This document shows positions 41,733-51,573 of a DNA stretch of 64,000 nucleotides, in pieces. The DNA comes from a virus: the IMG/VR virus record IMGVR_UViG_3300003321_000095, positions 1-64,000 of that record. The stretch is one strand, 5' to 3'. A program made the translations under genes and the position numbers. The notes beneath the pieces are model-generated. The model was not told where the DNA came from. It did not search any database and was given only the letters and a program-made list of their open reading frames with translations. Numbering within the stretch: position 1 is the stretch's first letter; each line of letters opens with the position of its first letter.

Positions 41733-42431
41733 TTATGTTAATTGAAATTCAATTGCGAGAGATTGTATACGACGAGCAATTCGTTCACCATCGGCGTATT
41801 GAGCGCGATCTGAATCCACATAGCAACCATCAACAAGAACAGCAAGCAGTTCGTAGATATTTACGTTTCTTTCTCGTTCTGCGTCACCACCTTCAGTACT
41901 CGCTATAGCAATAGCGTTTGAGAAATAGTACTCGGAATTTCCAAGCACTTCTATTTCATAGATTGTTGACGAGATGTTTCCACTTTGATTTGTCTCACCT
42001 TCGTTCTCTGCGAGTTCGGCTGGATCTGCTATTAATTCCCACCAAACATTATCGGTGAGAGAGTTGTTTAGATTACCGGCCTGTACTGAACGATACACTG
42101 TTTTTGATGTTGGTTCGAACACCGCGTCGTATTGTGCGTAAGTTGTTCCTGTGTCGTAATCAGGAATGATTACGAAGGGAAAACGGTGCCATCCGTCGCC
42201 TTGTGAGATTAGGATCGTCCAAATACTATCGGAGTTAGGATCATTGTTGTTCCCTGTACTCGTCAATACTTGTTGTACTGTCGAGTCATACTTCATCTTC
42301 TTCGCTTTCAGATACACGCCAACAGCGTTACGCGCTGGTGATGTATAAGTGCTCACATCTGTGATTGTGATCGAAGTTCTGTCAGCGGAAATCGTCGAGT
42401 ATTGTAACGAAGGGGGGCTTGGAAGTGCCAA
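41733..42431 (-). CDS. Virion structural protein
   Basis: A 232-residue protein. Beta-rich start (LQYSTISADRTSITITDVS) and helical end (RIARRIQSLAIEFQLT). It is next to the fibre-side genes and separated by one base from its neighbour. Likely a tail or head-tail component; not further assigned. Confidence 0.55.
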   Translation of the reverse strand: MALPSPPSLQYSTISADRTSITITDVSTYTSPARNAVGVYLKAKKMKYDSTVQQVLTSTGNNNDPNSDSIWTILISQGDGWHRFPFVIIPDYDTGTTYAQYDAVFEPTSKTVYRSVQAGNLNNSLTDNVWWELIADPAELAENEGETNQSGNISSTIYEIEVLGNSEYYFSNAIAIASTEGGDAERERNVNIYELLAVLVDGCYVDSDRAQYADGERIARRIQSLAIEFQLT

Positions 42432-42443
42432 TGTAGTGTTGTT

Positions 42444-42935
42444 TTAGATTATGACAAAACCGAGCAATCTCAGTCCGTCTATGTTTGTATAATTAACTGC
42501 TCTTTTCTTTTCTGCAACCTCGATACCTTCTCTACCACCGGCTGCGTTAGTGTTGCCCTCAATAGATTTGAACTCTTTGTTAGGGAAAACTTCGGATACG
42601 ATACCGGCGTGTCCTTGCCACGTAGCGACTCCTTCCTTATAGTGTTGCCAGATAACCAGGGCGTCTTTGACTGGATCAAGGCTGATTTTGTAGCCAGCCT
42701 TCTTAAAATTATTGAAGGTGACTATTGCTGAAGCATTGAATAGTTTATCGAGTTCTGCGAAACGAGAAGGATAGGCATCTTTAAATGCTACCTCTGCTGC
42801 GTAAGCACACCATGCTTCATGATCATGCTGACCAGCAGCATGGACCTTCTTACCGAACTCCGTTCTATCAGAGAAGGTATTATTAGGATCTTCGTGAACT
42901 CCTATATATCGAGCAAATGATTGTGACGGTGTCAT
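42444..42935 (-). CDS. CHAP-domain lysin
   Basis: The start at 42935 is chosen because a terminator (42944-42979) lies between it and an in-frame ATG at 42986. The 163-residue CHAP (Cys, His-dependent amidohydrolase/peptidase) domain has WCAYAAE (nucleophile C43), GHAGIVSE (H109) and SIEGNTN (E126/N128). It cleaves peptidoglycan amide or peptide bonds. Its place between capsid and tail-fibre genes suggests a virion-associated lysin used at entry, in contrast to the M15 enzyme at 646-1107. Confidence 0.82.
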   Translation of the reverse strand: MTPSQSFARYIGVHEDPNNTFSDRTEFGKKVHAAGQHDHEAWCAYAAEVAFKDAYPSRFAELDKLFNASAIVTFNNFKKAGYKISLDPVKDALVIWQHYKEGVATWQGHAGIVSEVFPNKEFKSIEGNTNAAGGREGIEVAEKKRAVNYTNIDGLRLLGFVII

Positions 42936-42943
42936 ACTGTTTT

Positions 42944-42979
42944 GAAAAAGTAAGCCCTGAACCTTATGGCTAGGGCTTA
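42944..42979 (-). terminator. Intrinsic terminator before the CHAP gene
   Basis: Stem TAAGCCCT/AGGGCTTA (42951-42958 with 42972-42979) followed on the minus strand by ACTTTTTC. It separates the capsid group from the CHAP/fibre group and decides the CHAP start. Confidence 0.65.
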
Positions 42980-43000
42980 ACTTCATTTATGATTGAGAAC

Positions 43001-43861
43001 TTATAGACTGTTTTCAGCTTGTTCTTTCTTGTTTGTGGAGCCTTTAGGGCGACCGCCTTTGTTCTTAACAGGAGCCGTTGATTTAGCCTCTGTACCGAGA
43101 TCGACTTTATTTTGGAGAGCGTTGAGGATTTGTTCGTCTTTGAGAATTCGGGCAACTGCTTCATTCTCGTCGGCTCCCATTACTGTAGTCTCCCAATAAA
43201 TGATAGAACCTTTCACTGTGAACAAACCGTCTGCGATTGCTTTTCTAACTATCGCTCTGACATTTCTGTCACCAGCGTTGAGTAGTTTGAAGTAATCGGC
43301 TGGACGTTTCTCTGCGAATTCGAGCACCGTCAATCTCATCTGACTACCAGGACTACCGAAGAAGCCGATATTAGCGGCTATTTCTTGCATCGTCTTGTCG
43401 TCGAGATTAAAGGCACTTGACTTTGCTTTGGTCCTTTGAGCTTCCGCTTCGAGTGCTACATCAGCATCTTTATCGCTATCGAGTTCTCGGAAGATTACTC
43501 CTTGTTGGATTTCAACTCCATCGACTTCGATATAGTGACCGTTAGGAGATCCTTCACATTCTGGATAGTTCTTGAGAAACTCGTATTGACTGACTCCGTT
43601 CATATCTTTGTCAGTCTCGCGAACCTGAAGCCTGCGTCTTGATTCGTCAAGCACGAAGAACTTACTGAGTGCTTTGCCATCCGAACCTTTAGATGTGATA
43701 TATTCTATCAATCTACCTGGTTCTCCGAGTGCGCCAGCGTGATCTGTATAATGACGAAACGATATTGTTCCACCACGATTGATTCTGTCGAGTCCATCAC
43801 CCACAACAACGAACCATTTGAATCGTGTGCTGTCGTAGGGTCTTATAAATTGTTTTGACAT
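43001..43861 (-). CDS. Head-associated protein with AT-hook-like tail
   Basis: A 286-residue protein right after the major capsid gene. N-terminal alpha/beta part, helical middle (DDKTMQEIAANIGFFG) and a basic GRPKGSTNKK end that resembles an AT-hook. Might contact DNA inside the head or at the portal. No known family recognised. Confidence 0.6.
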   Translation of the reverse strand: MSKQFIRPYDSTRFKWFVVVGDGLDRINRGGTISFRHYTDHAGALGEPGRLIEYITSKGSDGKALSKFFVLDESRRRLQVRETDKDMNGVSQYEFLKNYPECEGSPNGHYIEVDGVEIQQGVIFRELDSDKDADVALEAEAQRTKAKSSAFNLDDKTMQEIAANIGFFGSPGSQMRLTVLEFAEKRPADYFKLLNAGDRNVRAIVRKAIADGLFTVKGSIIYWETTVMGADENEAVARILKDEQILNALQNKVDLGTEAKSTAPVKNKGGRPKGSTNKKEQAENSL

Positions 43862-43877
43862 TTTGTTAAAGTTTAAG

Positions 43878-43912
43878 TTTTTAAAAAGTAGGAGAATGTT
43901 AGTTCTCCTACT
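43878..43912 (-). terminator. Intrinsic terminator after the major capsid gene
   Basis: A perfect 10-bp stem AGTAGGAGAA/TTCTCCTACT (43887-43896 with 43903-43912), loop TGTTAG, followed on the minus strand by TTTTTAAAAA. The strongest terminator in the window. It would make a short, capsid-rich transcript. Confidence 0.85.
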
Positions 43913-43939
43913 GTAAGTAATTGATTATCAGATTTTTTA

Positions 43940-45280
43940 TTAACTGTTAGCGAATAGCAAACCTAAACGGTTAGGAGAGTATACAGCAGTCGTGAACTCA
44001 GTCAAGAGTTGACCTTCGATACCATCATAAGCGTTAGATACTTCAAGACCGGGCGACGCCATACCGGGGATCATCTTCTGGATGAACTTAGCACCATCAC
44101 GGTATTTCACCTGGATGTTACGCTCGTTAGCACCTGCTACTGTACCGAAGTCAAGAGCAAGCACAAGGTTGTTAAAGTCTTTCGCTGTTGACGAAGGAGT
44201 GACAGTAGGAACGATCGCTGTATCGCTAAACAGTTCGTAGTATGCGAAGTGAAACTTCTTACCGAGAATCTGATACGATTGGAAATCAAGACCGGCCAAT
44301 TGACGGGGCTTATCTTGCATTGCGATTGTTTGATACTTCGAACCCAAAGCGTGGTTGATATCTGCGAGGGCTTTGATACCGCACAACATGATGATATCGT
44401 TAGAACCAGCTTGAGGAACGATCTGAGTTGCAAACTGAGTAAGATCTGCTTCTTGCAAGCCGACTGCGCTCGAATAGTTAACAACCTGACCCGAACCTTC
44501 TGCGTATTCCATCAAACCACGAGTTTGATTCACACCGGTGGCCGTCTTATAACGTTTACCGAAAATCAACTTCGCTTCAAAGTCACGCATGAATTCCTTC
44601 TGTTCGAAGTCTTCTTGCTTGTAGTACCATGACTCATTGTCGACATAAGTCTTCTGAGACATCATACCGCGTTCAATCCGGAATTTCCTACGATTGATTT
44701 CGGTTACGTTGTAGTCTGTTCCGGGGAGATACGAACGAACACCACCTGCATCAGATGAACCTCTTGCGAAGCCTGTACCGATATGACCGATTTTATGAGT
44801 CGAGTTGATGAGTGCTGTTGACCAATTGCTTCCATCAAACTGTGTTACAGTCATCGTTTGGAAACCACCCGAATTGCTTACAGAAGCAACACGACCGTTA
44901 GCACCTGTGTTAGCTACACGGAATTCATCACCCACGATGAAATAACCTAGATCATTTACACCATCTGCTGTGATATCAAGAGTAAGAGTTGCTGTTGCAG
45001 TTGTACCGTTGCTGATCGCGGTGATCGTCGCGCTCTTACGAGTACGATCCATGATTTGCCAAGAATAAGTATCCGAGAAGATTGTACCACTTACACCAGC
45101 GATTTTCTCAGTCATATCCGTGAGATAGTACTGAGGGAATTTAATGATAAGTGCTTCGAGAATCTCGGGTTTTTCGAGACCCGCATTGAAAATATGTTGG
45201 GACAAGACCTGCTGATCGCGAGCTTGTGTACCTGTACCTGAGACGGAACTCGGGACGTTTGTGCCGGGGATTAAACCCAT
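43940..45280 (-). CDS. Major capsid protein (putative)
   Basis: A 446-residue protein between the scaffold gene and a strong terminator, the standard place of the major capsid protein. N-arm (GLIPGTNVPSSVSGTG), then beta-rich body with DTYSWQIMDRTRKSATI, and an extended domain. HK97 fold expected. The start has no Shine-Dalgarno. The 126-base leader before the ATG has unusual pairing (45321-45391). Confidence 0.75.
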   Translation of the reverse strand: MGLIPGTNVPSSVSGTGTQARDQQVLSQHIFNAGLEKPEILEALIIKFPQYYLTDMTEKIAGVSGTIFSDTYSWQIMDRTRKSATITAISNGTTATATLTLDITADGVNDLGYFIVGDEFRVANTGANGRVASVSNSGGFQTMTVTQFDGSNWSTALINSTHKIGHIGTGFARGSSDAGGVRSYLPGTDYNVTEINRRKFRIERGMMSQKTYVDNESWYYKQEDFEQKEFMRDFEAKLIFGKRYKTATGVNQTRGLMEYAEGSGQVVNYSSAVGLQEADLTQFATQIVPQAGSNDIIMLCGIKALADINHALGSKYQTIAMQDKPRQLAGLDFQSYQILGKKFHFAYYELFSDTAIVPTVTPSSTAKDFNNLVLALDFGTVAGANERNIQVKYRDGAKFIQKMIPGMASPGLEVSNAYDGIEGQLLTEFTTAVYSPNRLGLLFANS

Positions 45281-45320
45281 AGTATTTAATTGTTTGGTTT
45301 GTTGGATTTACTTATTGAGT

Positions 45321-45391
45321 ATCCACACAAACAGTTCTCATCTGTCCTCCGTTAAGAGGCTTGATCCATTGTAGTGTGGATTAAATGAGAA
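45321..45391 (-). promoter_or_regulatory. Possible pseudoknot in the major-capsid leader
   Basis: Two complementary pairs cross each other: ATCCACAC (45321-45328) with GTGTGGAT (45374-45381), and TTCTCAT (45335-45341) with ATGAGAA (45385-45391). A small hairpin CCTC/GAGG (45346-45359) lies between. As RNA this gives an H-type pseudoknot 40-110 bases before the capsid ATG. An alternative local hairpin ATCCA/TGGAT (45364-45381) competes. Confidence 0.45.
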
Positions 45392-45406
45392 GCGAGGAGG
45401 GATGTC

Positions 45407-46561
45407 TTAGAGACTACCAGGTGTTCTTAGAGAGCCTACATGTGCTGCAATTCTTTCAGCAGCAGATTTAGGCTTGTCGTTCGTTTGGGGTTGAGGAGGT
45501 ATAGCAGGTGTGTTCAACTGAACATTTTGTGCTTTTGAAAGGAGTTCTTTCTGACCTTTGACCTTACCTTGATCGAATTGATGTTTCGAGATGTTTTCTC
45601 CCCATTCAGCCAGTGCGAGTGTTCGAGCGAGTTTGTTAGCGTCTACCCCACTGAGGTCGACATTCTTACCAAAATGCTTTTCGATCAACTTACCACTTCT
45701 GATACCTTCATAGATATAATCGCCGTGTTTTGATTCGAGCGTTATGCCTACCTTTTCGGGAGAAAGAGTTTTAGATAGATTTTTAGAGGCTTCTGCGAGA
45801 TCCCTGTTGAACTTTTGTTTTCGTTCTTCGTTTGCTCTTGCGATCTCTTGCTTACGCATCTGTGCTCTCTGTGTCAAGTTATCCTTGATTTGATTGCCTA
45901 GGATTCGCTTTGTTGCTTCGGGAACTTCTGCGAGGGCTGCGTCGGCTGCTTCCTTGTTGTAGTTTGGAGTTCCTAGTCCGTATTGCCTGTCGATTTCTTG
46001 TTCGAACAGTTGGATGGGATCTACCTTGCTGTAGTCAACCAAGGTTGCTGCAAGGGCACCTTTCCAGTCACCTTTGTCTTTTGCTATCTTAAAAATCTCT
46101 TTGAATTCATCATCCAAATCTGAAACGAACGAAGCTTGTGATGCTTCTAGTTCCTTGATTTTCGCTTCTTGTTTTGTAAAGGTTTGTACCAGATCGTCTT
46201 TTGTCTTGATACCTTCGAGTTTCAAAGCACTGCTAAGATTCTCGATTGTCAAAGGTTGGTCGACGGGTGTCGAGGTACTAGAGAATAAATCTTTGTCCCA
46301 CGGTTCTGTGACTGGCTCTGCATTAGCGGCAGGCTCAGTAGAGAGTTCTGTTTTAGGGTCTGTGACCGGAGCGGGAGGAGTTTGAGCCACTGGCTCTACT
46401 ACTGGCTTTGGTTCGACCTGGGTGACAGCGGGTGGAACGGTAGATTCAGTATTTGTAGGAACCGCTGCGGGTGGTATTGCGCCTTGTGCAGCAGCTTCAT
46501 TTTTCATTTTGTTTGAGAAAGCGGCGAGTCCGGCTTTCATGTTCTGATCTAAATCTGACAT
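45407..46561 (-). CDS. Capsid scaffolding protein
   Basis: A 384-residue protein with a Pro/Thr/Glu-rich start (TQVEPKPVVEPVAQTPPAP), long helices (MRKQEIARANEERKQKFNR) and a basic C-terminal helix. Low-complexity, coiled-coil proteins between portal and capsid genes are typical scaffolds. A sigma-54-like promoter (46601-46617) immediately precedes it, so capsid and scaffold may have their own transcript. Confidence 0.7.
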   Translation of the reverse strand: MSDLDQNMKAGLAAFSNKMKNEAAAQGAIPPAAVPTNTESTVPPAVTQVEPKPVVEPVAQTPPAPVTDPKTELSTEPAANAEPVTEPWDKDLFSSTSTPVDQPLTIENLSSALKLEGIKTKDDLVQTFTKQEAKIKELEASQASFVSDLDDEFKEIFKIAKDKGDWKGALAATLVDYSKVDPIQLFEQEIDRQYGLGTPNYNKEAADAALAEVPEATKRILGNQIKDNLTQRAQMRKQEIARANEERKQKFNRDLAEASKNLSKTLSPEKVGITLESKHGDYIYEGIRSGKLIEKHFGKNVDLSGVDANKLARTLALAEWGENISKHQFDQGKVKGQKELLSKAQNVQLNTPAIPPQPQTNDKPKSAAERIAAHVGSLRTPGSL

Positions 46562-46600
46562 TAAAGGGGAGGTTTTAGATTAAAAAGTGTCTACTATAGA

Positions 46601-46617
46601 GCAATAATCGTGCCAAA
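46601..46617 (-). promoter_or_regulatory. Sigma-54-type promoter for scaffold and capsid
   Basis: The minus strand reads TTTGGCAC-GATTA-TTGC, a full match to TGGCAC-N5-TTGC. Predicted start near 46590, 28 bases before the scaffold ATG. It is nearly identical to the site at 53354-53370. Confidence 0.75.
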
Positions 46618-46620
46618 CTA

Positions 46621-48786
46621 CTAAGGTGCCGCTAAAGTTGCTAGAGTTTTTATCTTAGAATCGTTCAGTTTGACTTTGCCGGTCAGGGCTGTCTTATCGA
46701 GATTACCCTTGTTCTTCAATTGTTGCAGACCCATCTGACCCTGGATATTCATTTGCTGAGTAGCCATCTGATCTTGAGAGAGTTTCTGTTGTAATTGTGC
46801 GTCTCTCTCCTGCTCTGCTTGCTGCATCTGAGATTCAAGCATCTTACGGACTGTGACCTTACGTTGGAGTTTGCGAAGTGCCTGTTTGATATCTGGATCG
46901 AGCAGGATGTCAAGAGCGTCCTGAACTTCAAGTTGTTGAGACTGTACAGCTAGCATGATGAAGTTCTCGAATTTGGCTCTATCTTGTAAGAGAGGAGGCA
47001 AACTTTCAACGATCACACCTACCGATTCGAGATCGATATCGATGTTCTCTTTCAGAAAATCGACTCCCGCCGATCCGATAATAGGTTCAAAAACCTCTCT
47101 ATCGGCCATAGCGATGCGCATCAGTTTAGCCTGTTGTGTCATCACCCTTGACCAGAATCTCTCAAACCCTATGAAATACGGCTTCGTAGTCATGGCTGAT
47201 TGGAAGATAGCGGCGTCGGTCACCCCCACTGCTTGGGAAGGAGCCTGTACAACTCCCTGTCTTTCGGCAGAACTACCCAAAATAATATTCTCCTGTTGGT
47301 CCAGAAAGTTCATTATCTCAACATATTCCCTGATACCTTGAGTTATCGATAAATCGATCTCTTTGAGTACGTTCATACCCCCCTGCATCATCTGGTACTC
47401 TTTGGTATTCACCGCAACAATACCCGCAGTCTTCAGATACGATGCTACCTTGTCCAGGTTCCAGCCTTCTGGCATCAGAGCCATATCGAATACGAACCCC
47501 TTAGCACCCGCCCTGTTCATGGCAAGCTGTAGGTTGTACATCGCCATGTCTTTGAGGAGATCGAGCGCCACCACCTGTTCCACTTTAGATATTGATTGAC
47601 CTAACATATAGTTTGGTACCCAACAGGTATAAGGTGGCAACGTTTTCTCTAAAGTGTCAATGTCACGGGGTTGGTTAGGAAGTTCGCCCCATTCCCTAAT
47701 AATCTCTCCTCCGATCATTGTGATCCCCCTCCAACATTCCATTTTAGAAGTGATGATATTGGCTTTGCGAGGAGTTTTGTTCTCGTCGGTGAGTTCTTGC
47801 AGGTGTTCTGTGCCGTACTTCTCTTTGACCTCGTTCTTGTACTTGCGAGTCTTGAAGTCTTTCCAAACAGCCCTCAGTACCATGACTCTAGGCACATTGT
47901 CAATATTCCTAAACCAACCCAACGAACCGTTGTCAATACAATCGAAGAAATGATTCTGGCTGGCTCCAATGTACAAACCCGCGTTCATGTTGGTATAGAC
48001 GTTGTAGTTGTTCTGAGCCTTCTCTAATTCTTCTTGAGTTAGGTTGTAACGTTCAGCGGCTTCGGCTAAACCCATATAATAGGCTTCTAAGAAATAAGTA
48101 CTGTCGGACAGTTCGTCGTCGGTAGCGTTGGGGTCCCACACAAAGCACAGAGGTTCCACACGGAAAGGTCGCGGCACTCCTCTTACAATCTCGTTACGAA
48201 TGAAGCAAGCATTCTGTATCCATACATCTTTGAATGTAGCATTCCTAAGCCTGTCGACATTGTTACGTTTCGCCAGGTCCTTTAATCCCATCTCATACAC
48301 TAACTCTAATTTGTCTTTGTATTTAAGATCGGCCCATTCGTCTAAAGACAAATCTGATTGGGGAATGTTGGGGTCCTGAACAGGAAGACCTGTGCGTTCT
48401 TGTGCAAACTGCGCTGCATCTTGAAGTCTTCGTTGTACACGCAGTGTTTCTTTTGCTTCGTGTTTACGTGATACTGCTTCTTTAGATAACGCTCTTACTC
48501 TCAATTCCCATCCTCGCGATTCGAGTTCACCGATTAGATTCTCAATTTTCGCCTTCAACGCAGAAATACTAAAATACATCGCCGGTAAATCGCTACCATC
48601 TTGTGCTTTCTGAATCCACGGCGTCATGTCACCAGTACTTCCTTGATTGAAGTACTTAATGGCCTCTTGCTTCACGCGATACCGAATTGCCCAGGTATTT
48701 GTCAAACTATATTTAGCGAGAGCTTTACCCCATGCGAGATGGTATTCGCGATCTTTCTTTTGAGTAGCTAGTGACGGGAGGTTCAT
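46621..48786 (-). CDS. Portal protein
   Basis: A 721-residue protein beginning with a helical clip region and with a long glutamine-rich C-terminal coil (QQAEQERDAQLQQKLSQDQ), as in podovirus portals. It lies between terminase and scaffold. The middle has the AWKDFKTRKYKN / WVPNYMLGQSISKVEQVVALD region with barrel-like character. Twelve copies form the DNA channel at the head vertex. Its start overlaps the terminase stop by four bases. Confidence 0.75.
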   Translation of the reverse strand: MNLPSLATQKKDREYHLAWGKALAKYSLTNTWAIRYRVKQEAIKYFNQGSTGDMTPWIQKAQDGSDLPAMYFSISALKAKIENLIGELESRGWELRVRALSKEAVSRKHEAKETLRVQRRLQDAAQFAQERTGLPVQDPNIPQSDLSLDEWADLKYKDKLELVYEMGLKDLAKRNNVDRLRNATFKDVWIQNACFIRNEIVRGVPRPFRVEPLCFVWDPNATDDELSDSTYFLEAYYMGLAEAAERYNLTQEELEKAQNNYNVYTNMNAGLYIGASQNHFFDCIDNGSLGWFRNIDNVPRVMVLRAVWKDFKTRKYKNEVKEKYGTEHLQELTDENKTPRKANIITSKMECWRGITMIGGEIIREWGELPNQPRDIDTLEKTLPPYTCWVPNYMLGQSISKVEQVVALDLLKDMAMYNLQLAMNRAGAKGFVFDMALMPEGWNLDKVASYLKTAGIVAVNTKEYQMMQGGMNVLKEIDLSITQGIREYVEIMNFLDQQENIILGSSAERQGVVQAPSQAVGVTDAAIFQSAMTTKPYFIGFERFWSRVMTQQAKLMRIAMADREVFEPIIGSAGVDFLKENIDIDLESVGVIVESLPPLLQDRAKFENFIMLAVQSQQLEVQDALDILLDPDIKQALRKLQRKVTVRKMLESQMQQAEQERDAQLQQKLSQDQMATQQMNIQGQMGLQQLKNKGNLDKTALTGKVKLNDSKIKTLATLAAP

Positions 48787-50684
48787 CTGTTGAAGAGGGG
48801 ATTATTTGATTTTATTTGTACGCGCATTGGTGCTCCGTTATTAACTAGTTCTAGTTTACCGCCGATGCGTTGGTAGGAGGCAGAGGGATTCATGGATAGA
48901 TGTGCCGTTGTTGATTCAGCGACTCTTCTATCTGATTGTAAAAGCATGAGTGCCCATCCGAAGGCACAAGCCAAATCATCATCTGCATGGTCAAGACCGA
49001 ATTTAGCACACTCTTCGATGAAACGAATTGATGGTATTAAATCGGCATGATGCTCCCAATAACTTTCGAGTAAACCTATCATTTGTAGTTTACGTTGAGG
49101 AGTCATCTTAACACCAACAGTCATTTCGAATCCACCTTGTAATCTATCGGGGGACTTCGGAGCAAGCGATAAAAGATTAGGATAATGTTGTTCAAAATAA
49201 TCTTTTAAACGTGCTCCACCCTTATTGGTCTCAACAAGCAATGGTGTGTTATTATACCACTTCAACAACATACCGACTTGATCGTAATATGTTGTCAACT
49301 TCGGTGGACGATCTGTAAATTCAGCAACTAATTTAGGTCCATCTAAACCAAAAGGTCTTGCTAATATTGCAGTACTGAGATTAGAGTTATCTCTGCTTTT
49401 GCGTGTATCGTCATCTTCAGCCGGATCACAAGCCGCTACGTAAGCGTGTTTGATATCGGGGACTGGACGTTCGTAAATAATAATCTTACCGTCTGGATCT
49501 GGTACGAAGTCTGGCGGATTACCTGGACCTTTGGGTCTCATCCAACCAGTCACCATCTTAGGAGGATTCTCCATAAGATTCGTCGCTATCTTTGCGCGAA
49601 CCATTGGATTACCGACACCTGTGCCATTTGCTTCTAAGAAGGCATCTTCTTGTGTAAGAGGGTAACGTTGAAAAAATTTATGACGTATAATTGGAGTCAG
49701 TGTCTCCATTCGACGACGTTCATATATAATCCATCTCACACTTTCTTCAATCATATCGTTACCAAGATCGTCGACGATTAAACATTGATATCCAAAGATC
49801 GGAAGTCTTTCAAAATTATATTGTTCTGAATTTTTCCAGAATTCACGAAGTGATCTACCTGCTTTGTTTGTATCACCGACAGTACCGAAAAGTATAGGTG
49901 TTCCCACTCTAACTCCGTCCTGTATAATCGTGTCTTCACCATTAGCCCACATGGCAGTTCCCTCTTCCACTTCTCCTATTTCATCTAGGCATAAACGCTT
50001 GAACTGGGAACCGGCGAAGGCAGTTGGTGTTGGTGCAAAAGATCTTATTGATGAATTGTTACCCACCCATCTTTCTGTTTTCTCTATCCATTTACCGAAT
50101 ACCATTGCGTCGCGACGATCCGTGTTGATGTATGTGCGCAGGAACTTAGGAAGATTTCTATGAACATATTTGTGTTTATCGAATAAGAGGTAACTGTCAG
50201 TTAACCCCTTCGAACTCATCCCTATATCGAAATCTTTATTGAACGTGCACTCGTAGATATTGTCTGTTGATATATACCAACTCATTCCAACCTGGCGACG
50301 TTTGAATGTCACAGAACCTCTACCTCTTGTCTTAACTACCTTATCAAGTTTGTTCGCGAAGTCCATCATCGATGCTCTGAAATCAGGACGAATCTTACCG
50401 CGTTCCTTGTTCTTGATATAACAGGCATTGAGGTGGAAGAAGTAGCGACCACTCATGCCATCGCTTGTACCGTATCTACATTTATTTATGAAATCAAGTT
50501 CCCAATCTAACTTAGCACGTTTGTCATCTCCGAAATCCGGTATCTCAACATGCTCTATTTTTTTTGTAACACGAAACGGATTTGTCGCCATGATTCGCGC
50601 AGTGTGGTATTGTACCTCTGCTTCGAGATCTTCCTTGTATTCGTTCCGCGAGATAATTATGGGGTTATCTTCCTTCTTAGACAT
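48783..50684 (-). CDS. terL: Terminase large subunit
   Basis: A 633-residue packaging motor. ATPase motifs: a Walker A-like TFKRRQVGMSW (about 126-136) and Walker B RLCLDE (230-235, catalytic E235). The nuclease half has an ACDPAEDD motif (D420) and a second acidic set HADDDLACAFGW near residue 600. The protein resembles the large terminases of Bacteroidota podoviruses. No small-subunit gene is recognisable next to it. Overlaps the portal gene by four bases. Confidence 0.9.
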   Translation of the reverse strand: MSKKEDNPIIISRNEYKEDLEAEVQYHTARIMATNPFRVTKKIEHVEIPDFGDDKRAKLDWELDFINKCRYGTSDGMSGRYFFHLNACYIKNKERGKIRPDFRASMMDFANKLDKVVKTRGRGSVTFKRRQVGMSWYISTDNIYECTFNKDFDIGMSSKGLTDSYLLFDKHKYVHRNLPKFLRTYINTDRRDAMVFGKWIEKTERWVGNNSSIRSFAPTPTAFAGSQFKRLCLDEIGEVEEGTAMWANGEDTIIQDGVRVGTPILFGTVGDTNKAGRSLREFWKNSEQYNFERLPIFGYQCLIVDDLGNDMIEESVRWIIYERRRMETLTPIIRHKFFQRYPLTQEDAFLEANGTGVGNPMVRAKIATNLMENPPKMVTGWMRPKGPGNPPDFVPDPDGKIIIYERPVPDIKHAYVAACDPAEDDDTRKSRDNSNLSTAILARPFGLDGPKLVAEFTDRPPKLTTYYDQVGMLLKWYNNTPLLVETNKGGARLKDYFEQHYPNLLSLAPKSPDRLQGGFEMTVGVKMTPQRKLQMIGLLESYWEHHADLIPSIRFIEECAKFGLDHADDDLACAFGWALMLLQSDRRVAESTTAHLSMNPSASYQRIGGKLELVNNGAPMRVQIKSNNPLFNR

Positions 50685-51573
50685 CTGTATTTAAATAAAC
50701 CACTGTTTTACCGTTGTACGCTTTGACGTATTTCAGCATTTCGTTGACGAAGGGAATGTAGTCGAAAAGAACCCGTTGAAATATCATGGATTCCCCCCTT
50801 ACTATGAGATGAGGAACAAATGGATGTTTGGTTATCTCCTCTGTAGCATTTGGAAAGTTCTTCCAATTAATCCATGTGTCTTTGGATGCCACCTTTATTT
50901 CATCTACTGTCGAGCATAGGATGATGTTGGTGGGAGAAATTTCGCGAGGGTTGTGTAACCTATGCGCCATGAATCTCTCTACCTTTCCGTGGGGGATTTC
51001 TTGGATTTTGATACTCGACCAGAATGCTGCAAATGGTGCACTAATCTGATCGCGCCAACTACCCCCCTCAATCTCCTTCCACCAGATCTTATCGAAACTT
51101 TTCGTGTTCCCCCGTCTAACGATTACACCGCAGCGGTACAATCCATTATTCTCTGGGTACTTTAACCCCCTATATTTCGCTACCTGTTTAGAAATAGTTT
51201 CTTCAGAATCAAGTTTTTTGTCCAGTACGATCTTGGCTTCTTCATACACACATTGTCTCTGGGGATGTTTTGTCATGTGAACCCCCTCTCCCATATCTTT
51301 CACGAACTCGTTGAAATCACCATAGAGTTGATAACTGGCATCGACGTAGACTGTGACTTCGTATTTGTTGTGATTGGGTGGATTTATTTTATAGAGACGA
51401 GATAGTAGTTTCGGCGAAAGAGTTGACTGTGGTTTTACTATTTGCCATACACCTGGATTCTGAATGTCCTGATCGGTATAACAGACGTAATCGAAATCTT
51501 CAGATATTAGACGGGGTTGTTTGAGATCATCGTAAGGGCCGAAAAGGCAGGTGTAAATAAGTTTGGTGTTCAA
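50677..51573 (-). CDS. DUF616-type glycosyltransferase
   Basis: A 298-residue protein with the features of the DUF616 / TOD1-like glycosyltransferase group: an opening YTCLFGPYDDLKQP, VDASYQLYGD (DxS-type metal site, residues 77-86), TKHPQRQCVYEEA and SWRDQISAPFA (172-182). It probably moves a sugar from a nucleotide donor; acceptor unknown. It lies between terminase and a homing endonuclease, two genes away from more sugar-modifying enzymes, so a shared glycan-modification job is likely. Confidence 0.75.
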   Translation of the reverse strand: MNTKLIYTCLFGPYDDLKQPRLISEDFDYVCYTDQDIQNPGVWQIVKPQSTLSPKLLSRLYKINPPNHNKYEVTVYVDASYQLYGDFNEFVKDMGEGVHMTKHPQRQCVYEEAKIVLDKKLDSEETISKQVAKYRGLKYPENNGLYRCGVIVRRGNTKSFDKIWWKEIEGGSWRDQISAPFAAFWSSIKIQEIPHGKVERFMAHRLHNPREISPTNIILCSTVDEIKVASKDTWINWKNFPNATEEITKHPFVPHLIVRGESMIFQRVLFDYIPFVNEMLKYVKAYNGKTVVYLNTDV

